From positions 4,126 to 68,125 of the forward strand of contig CAYUMU010000028.1 of the NCBI GenBank assembly GCA_964445985.1: 64,000 bases of DNA, read 5' to 3'. Below, piece by piece: positions 60,005-64,000 of this stretch (position 1 is its first letter; every line of letters starts with the position of its first letter). The position numbers and the translations under genes were made by a program. Origin of the DNA: CAYUMU01 sp964445985. Its GTDB lineage: Bacteria; Planctomycetota; Planctomycetia; Pirellulales; S012-138. A model generated the notes under the pieces. It searched no databases, was not told the origin of the DNA, and saw only the letters and a program-made list of their open reading frames with translations.

Positions 60005-61382
60005 AGCTTTTCGAGACGCGGACCTGCATCTGGTCACGGCCGAAACGGCTTCCGAGGGTTTAGAAGTTGCCGCCCGTGAACGCCCCGACGTGGCGATTGT
60101 CGATCTCTGTCTGCCTGACGGTTCGGGCATGGATGTGTTCCGCGCGATCCGCCAGGCCGATCCCGGTTGCCTGGTGATCATGATCACCGCGCACGGCAGC
60201 ACCGAAACCGCCATCGAAGCCACCAAGGAGGGGGCCTTCGACTACCTGCTGAAGCCGCTCGAAGTGCCGCTGGTGCGCGAAACGGTGCGATCGGCCCTGC
60301 ATATTCGCCACATGATGCAGGCTGGCCAGGAATTGCCCCCCGCAAGCGACGGCGCCGGTAACAACGATGCCATCGTGGGCCGCTCGCCGGCCATGCAAAC
60401 CGTGTACAAGGCCATCGGCAGGGCGGCCCCGCAAAATGTCAATGTGCTGGTGCTGGGCGAAAGCGGCACCGGCAAAGAACTGGTCGCCCGCTCCATCCGC
60501 CAGCACAGCCGTCGCGCCGAGCAAATGTTCGTCGCCGTGAATTGCGCGGCCATTCCCGAAACCCTGCTCGAAAGCGAATTGTTTGGACATGAGCAAGGCG
60601 CCTTCACCGGCGCCGACCGCCGCCGCGTGGGCAAGTTCGAGCAGTGCAACGGGGGCACGCTGTTCTTCGACGAAATCGGCGAGCTGAGCCTGACCACCCA
60701 GGCCAAGCTGCTCCGCGTGCTGCAAGACCGCACCTTCCAGCCGCTCGGCAGCAGCGAAACCTTGCACAGCGACGTCCGCATCATCGCGGCCACCAATCGC
60801 AATCTGGACGACATGGTGCGCGAAGGCCGGTTCCGCGCCGACCTGTTCTTCCGGCTGGCCGACTTCACTATCTCTCTGCCTGCGCTCCGCGACCGCCTGG
60901 AAGACCTGCCCGACCTGCTGCGGTACTTGCTCCAGCGTCTCAATCGCGAATTGGGCTCGGAAGTCACCCGCGTTCACGAAGACACCATGACGCTGCTCAT
61001 GCAGCACGCCTGGCCTGGCAATATTCGTGAATTGCAAAACCTGCTGCGCACCAGTTTGCTCAACGCCACGGGTCCCGTGCTGTTGCCGCAATTCTTGCCC
61101 TCGCGGTTGACGGGCGGCACGGCAACGAGCGCCGCCAGCGAAGCGGCGCTTTCCTCGGAAGACGACTTCCGACGCCTGTTGCTCTCGCTGCTGGCCGACG
61201 GCCAGTCGGAGGTGTACCACGTGCTGGTCTCGCGCCTCGACAAAATGGTGCTCAACGTGCTGCAAGAAAAAACCGGCGGCAACCAGGTGCAAATGAGCCG
61301 CATCCTCGGCATTACCCGCAACACGCTGCGGGCCAAACTCCGCGCGGCAGGCATGCTGCCGCAGATGGTTGAGAGCGAGTGA
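59949..61382 (+). CDS. NtrC-like sigma-54 response regulator
   Basis: The 477-residue regulator activates sigma-54 promoters. The receiver domain begins MPTLLVIDDEPNILLCFRRA, with phospho-acceptor D52 in AIVDLCLPDG. The AAA+ domain has GESGTGKELVARSIRQHSR (residue about 170) and the GAFTGA loop (about 217) that contacts sigma-54. The C-terminal Fis-type helix-turn-helix contains GGNQVQMSRILGITRNTLRA. The start overlaps the kinase 3-prime end by 56 bases, so the pair is cotranscribed. Candidate targets need sigma-54 promoter searches. Confidence 0.95.
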   Translation: MPTLLVIDDEPNILLCFRRAFRDADLHLVTAETASEGLEVAARERPDVAIVDLCLPDGSGMDVFRAIRQADPGCLVIMITAHGSTETAIEATKEGAFDYLLKPLEVPLVRETVRSALHIRHMMQAGQELPPASDGAGNNDAIVGRSPAMQTVYKAIGRAAPQNVNVLVLGESGTGKELVARSIRQHSRRAEQMFVAVNCAAIPETLLESELFGHEQGAFTGADRRRVGKFEQCNGGTLFFDEIGELSLTTQAKLLRVLQDRTFQPLGSSETLHSDVRIIAATNRNLDDMVREGRFRADLFFRLADFTISLPALRDRLEDLPDLLRYLLQRLNRELGSEVTRVHEDTMTLLMQHAWPGNIRELQNLLRTSLLNATGPVLLPQFLPSRLTGGTATSAASEAALSSEDDFRRLLLSLLADGQSEVYHVLVSRLDKMVLNVLQEKTGGNQVQMSRILGITRNTLRAKLRAAGMLPQMVESE

Positions 61383-61384
61383 AG

Positions 61385-61828
61385 CTAGTGATTCTGAATG
61401 AACCGATACGTCCAATCCCCAAACTCATCTTTGAAAAACACGTAGGACTGCTCTTTGTCTTCCTGTTTGGATGTGCCGTCGGTAAAGGTTCGCACCACTT
61501 CCACCGAGACCTTCACTGGAAAGACCGTCGTTGGCTTGTTGGCCGGCACCCCGTCTGAAAGGAAATTGCCTTCTCGGGGCGAGGCGATTTTCAACGACCG
61601 GTATTGGTAGGTGTGCTTGGTCCCACCTTGTTCCGGTGGTCCCCACATATCTTTTTCGAGCATCGCTTTGATCGTGGCTTCTGGGGGTCCCTCTGCCGTT
61701 GCCATGGGCGGCGGGCTGTCCGCCTCGGGCGTTGGCATCTCCTCCCCGCAGCCCAGCAGTTGGGTGAAAACGACCCAGAAGCCAAGCAGCCTGGCCAATC
61801 GAGACCCTTGTTGCCTCAAAACGCACAT
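61385..61828 (-). CDS. Small lipoprotein of unknown function
   Basis: The 147-residue product has a lipobox (FTQLLGC) after a basic, hydrophobic leader and a proline/alanine-rich linker (EEMPTPEADSPPPMATAEGP). The rest is soluble: IKAMLEKDMWGPPEQGGTKH, YQYRSLKIASPREGNF, and the C-terminus KDEFGDWTYRFIQNH. No family is recognised. I start at 61828 (MCVLRQQGSRLARLLG). It is convergent with the response regulator gene, two bases apart, so read-through could make antisense RNA. Confidence 0.65.
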   Translation of the reverse strand: MCVLRQQGSRLARLLGFWVVFTQLLGCGEEMPTPEADSPPPMATAEGPPEATIKAMLEKDMWGPPEQGGTKHTYQYRSLKIASPREGNFLSDGVPANKPTTVFPVKVSVEVVRTFTDGTSKQEDKEQSYVFFKDEFGDWTYRFIQNH

Positions 61829-62074
61829 GATGATGTCTTTACAGTCCAAGGACGGGGTTGCAAACAATCACCGCCTATTGTATTGGGGTAAACCCATCGA
61901 CTGAAAGCACGTTGGCGTGCCTTGCTTGCACCAAGACGCAACGTAACATTTCCAGCCACATGCCAGATTCACCTGGGGGCTGGTTGCTGACGACGCTTTG
62001 CTCACAGCTTGGACTCGGCGAGCAGCAACCCAGACCCCAGCCACCCTTCGTTTGCAATAGCCTTCTCCGCCCGC

Positions 62075-63526
62075 TCACCCTTTTACCTCCTTCGCAATCC
62101 GGTCCCCAATCTCTTTGTCGATATTCCGCCAGTACTCAAAAGCCCGCTCCAGCACCGGGGGCGAAACGCCGTCTTTGAGGTGACCGACCACATTGGAGAC
62201 CAGTCGCTCGCGAGCCGCGTCGTCCAGCACCTCGCGGACCAGCGTGCCGGCCTGGCCCCAGTCGTCGTCGTCTTTGCGGAGCGTATAGGCCGAGTGGACG
62301 AATTCGCCGCTGGCCGACCAGACTTCCTGATGGGGATAACGCTCGGGGTCGGCTTGAGGGCCGCCCTTGGAGTTCGGGGCATAGACCGGGTCGGTCACGT
62401 TCTCGACCCGCATTGCGCCGTCTTTGCTGTAGCTATGCACGGGGCATTGCGGCCGGTTGACCGGAATTTGCTTGTAGTTCACGCCCAACCGCGCTCGGTG
62501 AGCGTCGGCGTACGCGAACAGCCGGCCCAGCAGCATCTTGTCGGGGCTCGCGCCGATGCCGGGCACCAGGTTGTTGGGCTCGAAGGCCGCCTGTTCGATC
62601 TCGGTATGGAAGTCGGTCGGGTTGCGATCGAGCGTTAGCCGGCCGACCTCTTGCAATGGATAGTCGCCATGCGGCCAAACTTTCGTCAGGTCGAACGGGT
62701 TGAACCGGTACTTCTCGGCCTCGGCGAAGGGCATGATTTGCATCTTGAGCGTCCAACTCGGATAGTCGCCCTGCTTGATGGCTTGGAACAAGTCGCGGCG
62801 GTGATAGTCGGCGTCTTGGCCGGCGATCCGGTCGGCTTCGGCCTGGGTGAGGAACTCGATCCCCTGGTCGGTTTTGAAGTGGTACTTGACCCAGAACTTT
62901 TCGCCCTGGGCGTTCACCCACAGGTAGGTGTGGCTCGAATAGCCGTTCATGTGCCGCCAGGTTTTGGGGATGCCGCGATCGCCCATCAGCCACGTAACCT
63001 GGTGGGCCGACTCGGGCGACAGCGTCCAGAAATCCCACTGCATGTCGTGGTCGCGAAGGCCGCTATCGGCCCGGCGTTTTTGCGAGCGGATGAAGTGCTG
63101 GAACTTCATGGGGTCGCGGATAAAGAACACCGGCGTGTTGTTCCCCACCATGTCGTAGTTGCCTTCGGTGGTATAGAACTTGAGCGCGAATCCGCGGGGG
63201 TCGCGCCACGTATCGGGGCTGCCGCTTTCGCCGGCCACCGTCGAAAAACGGATGAGCGTGTTGGTCTTTACGCCCGGCTGAAACACGGCGGCCTTGGTGT
63301 AGGCGCTGACATCGGCCGTGACTTCAAAATGCCCAAAGGCGCCCGACCCCTTGGCATGCGGCTGCCGCTCGGCGATCCGCTCGCGATTGAAGTTGGCCAT
63401 CTGCTCGATGAGGTAATGATCTTGCAACAGAATCGGCCCATCGGGTCCGACGGTTAACGAATACTCATCGCTGGAAACGGGAATGCCGGCGTCGGTCGTG
63501 GTGGGCTGGCGATCGTGTTGGGCCAT
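62075..63526 (-). CDS. katA: Catalase (monofunctional, clade 3-like)
   Basis: Catalase removes hydrogen peroxide. The 483-residue length is typical of small-subunit heme catalases. The active-site histidine is H57 within ERQPHAKGSGAFGHF, the Asn region is DMVGNNTPVFFIRDP, and the heme-ligand tyrosine lies in the RLFAYADAHRARLG motif. Other conserved stretches are STVAGESGSPDTWRDPRGFA and MPFAEAEKYRFNPFDLTKVW. It starts at ATG 63526. No OxyR- or PerR-type site is apparent upstream, and the RAYT remnant lies about 130 bases away. Confidence 0.95.
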   Translation of the reverse strand: MAQHDRQPTTTDAGIPVSSDEYSLTVGPDGPILLQDHYLIEQMANFNRERIAERQPHAKGSGAFGHFEVTADVSAYTKAAVFQPGVKTNTLIRFSTVAGESGSPDTWRDPRGFALKFYTTEGNYDMVGNNTPVFFIRDPMKFQHFIRSQKRRADSGLRDHDMQWDFWTLSPESAHQVTWLMGDRGIPKTWRHMNGYSSHTYLWVNAQGEKFWVKYHFKTDQGIEFLTQAEADRIAGQDADYHRRDLFQAIKQGDYPSWTLKMQIMPFAEAEKYRFNPFDLTKVWPHGDYPLQEVGRLTLDRNPTDFHTEIEQAAFEPNNLVPGIGASPDKMLLGRLFAYADAHRARLGVNYKQIPVNRPQCPVHSYSKDGAMRVENVTDPVYAPNSKGGPQADPERYPHQEVWSASGEFVHSAYTLRKDDDDWGQAGTLVREVLDDAARERLVSNVVGHLKDGVSPPVLERAFEYWRNIDKEIGDRIAKEVKG

Positions 63527-63604
63527 GAATTGGTTCTCCCTAGAATGCCGAAGGGCCAGATGAGCGTGGTTTGCTGCGATTGGGCCGCACGTCCCTGAGC
63601 CTGA

Positions 63605-63617
63605 GCGAAGGGCGTGG
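63605..63617. repeat. Left arm of 13-bp inverted repeat around the RAYT remnant
   Basis: GCGAAGGGCGTGG is the exact reverse complement of CCACGCCCTTCGC at 63926-63938. The two arms enclose the transposase remnant. Confidence 0.8.
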
Positions 63618-63654
63618 CTGGGCCGCCATAACAGCCCGTTATTTCATCCCAGCT

Positions 63655-63848
63655 TACAACGTAGGCGGTCTGCGATCCATTTCAAGTAGCACAGGCGGGA
63701 TGCCGGCCTACCAACGAGCGCTGAACCATTCCCAGTCTTTGGGGGCTGTGCAGGTGAAGGTCAACTTGCGCGGGGACTTCTCGTCGCCGATACGGCGGCG
63801 GCGCTTGCTGAAGAAACGGTTGCCCGACGCGGGGTCCATGATGCCCAT
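63655..63848 (-). pseudogene. Degenerate REP-associated tyrosine transposase (RAYT)
   Basis: The minus strand encodes MGIMDPASGNRFFSKRRRRI followed by GDEKSPRKLTFTC, which resembles the N-terminus of RAYT/IS200-like (Y1) transposases. It then jumps to APKDWEWFSARW, which resembles their C-terminus. About 100 residues of the middle, including the HuH and tyrosine motifs, are missing, so it cannot be active. A TAG stop (63708-63710) replaces what is probably the tyrosine of the usual WYAG, and the frame continues as AGIPPVLLEMDRRPPTL to a TAA at 63655. Flanking 13-bp inverted repeats are at 63605 and 63926. Confidence 0.7.
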
Positions 63849-63925
63849 GATTGCCCCGGGATTCCCTGCACGGTTAGTAAGTGCCGACCTTGCCTACTGG
63901 TGTCGTTGACGTGTTCCCGCCGCGA

Positions 63926-63938
63926 CCACGCCCTTCGC
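63926..63938. repeat. Right arm of 13-bp inverted repeat around the RAYT remnant
   Basis: CCACGCCCTTCGC is the exact reverse complement of 63605-63617. Such flanking repeats are expected of REP sequences mobilised by RAYT enzymes. Confidence 0.8.
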
Positions 63939-64000
63939 GGTGGGATCAGGGGCGTGCCATTGCGTCCAGGTAAGCCTGGGAGAGGAGGATTGAGATGTAA

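Noticed and set aside
63571..63909. 112-residue plus-strand frame over the RAYT remnant
   Set aside because: The minus strand reads as a transposase remnant; the plus frame is its shadow.
1..64000. tRNA and rRNA genes
   Set aside because: No cloverleaf with a GTTCGAATC-type arm or rRNA-like stretch was recognised by eye; a tRNAscan run would be decisive.

Overview
The window reads as one continuous, GC-rich, gene-dense bacterial chromosome segment from a planctomycete, most likely of the Pirellulales type. The evidence is the gene content: a Tat-exported DUF1501 protein, a DUF4838 glycoside-hydrolase-like protein, PQQ-type and SMP-30 propellers, a Minf_1886-type protein, a RicT/PSP1 protein, and a pair of genes resembling the methanofuran enzymes MfnD and MfnF. 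Short dispersed repeats typical of large planctomycete genomes also lie in many gaps. No rRNA, tRNA, CRISPR array, prophage or intact insertion sequence was recognised. The only mobile-element trace is a broken REP-associated (RAYT-type) transposase at the right end.

Layout. 0.3-4.4 kb: transaldolase, GlgC, a cyclase-family hydrolase and PurN. 4.4-9.3 kb: a large eukaryote-like IleRS facing an FtsW/RodA protein. 9.7-14.9 kb: HpcH/HpaI aldolase, an exported propeller protein, a small Tat protein, a cofactor-independent phosphoglycerate mutase and a membrane protein. 15.2-21.5 kb: LutB-LutC, an exported peroxiredoxin, a thioredoxin-like protein, a Fur-like winged helix, a CobW/COG0523 GTPase and a DUF1569 protein. 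21.8-29.9 kb: PQQ-type propeller, beta-CASP nuclease, MfnD-like ATP-grasp and MfnF-like kinase fold, small unknowns, SMP-30. 30-37.8 kb: DUF1501, a 1000-residue DUF4838 protein, three TatA paralogues with a clear terminator, a Tat-exported TIM-barrel isomerase-like protein and a HisA-like barrel. 37.8-46 kb: a divergent RNase HII-like protein, NadC, an esterase and GH5 glycosidase pair, and two overlapping CNNM/CorC proteins. 46.2-54.2 kb: TetR, RND adaptor and RND pump, then a large lipoprotein-like DUF900 hydrolase. 54.4-61.8 kb: small membrane protein, Minf_1886, RicT, ECF sigma/anti-sigma, CsrA, and an NtrB/NtrC-like two-component pair. 62-64 kb: catalase and the RAYT remnant.

How the parts relate. 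The three TatA paralogues match the several Tat-signal proteins nearby. The GH5, esterase, DUF4838, DUF1501 and SMP-30 genes suggest scavenging of complex carbohydrates. GlgC and transaldolase belong to central sugar metabolism. MfnD-like and MfnF-like point to methanofuran-type cofactor synthesis for tetrahydromethanopterin-linked C1 transfer. The TetR-adaptor-pump block is a self-contained efflux operon with a candidate operator.

Most interesting: an intergenic-type repeat carried in frame inside IleRS; the RAYT remnant between perfect 13-bp inverted repeats together with REP-like hairpins elsewhere; a nested palindrome near 54.3 kb with four TGCTAGCA sites; a predicted anti-sigma factor with two CxxCH motifs on its predicted exported side; an RNase HII-like protein with altered key motifs; and a short Fur-like protein beside a COG0523 GTPase and a 14-bp palindrome. 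All functional names come from reading motifs by eye; no database search was run.
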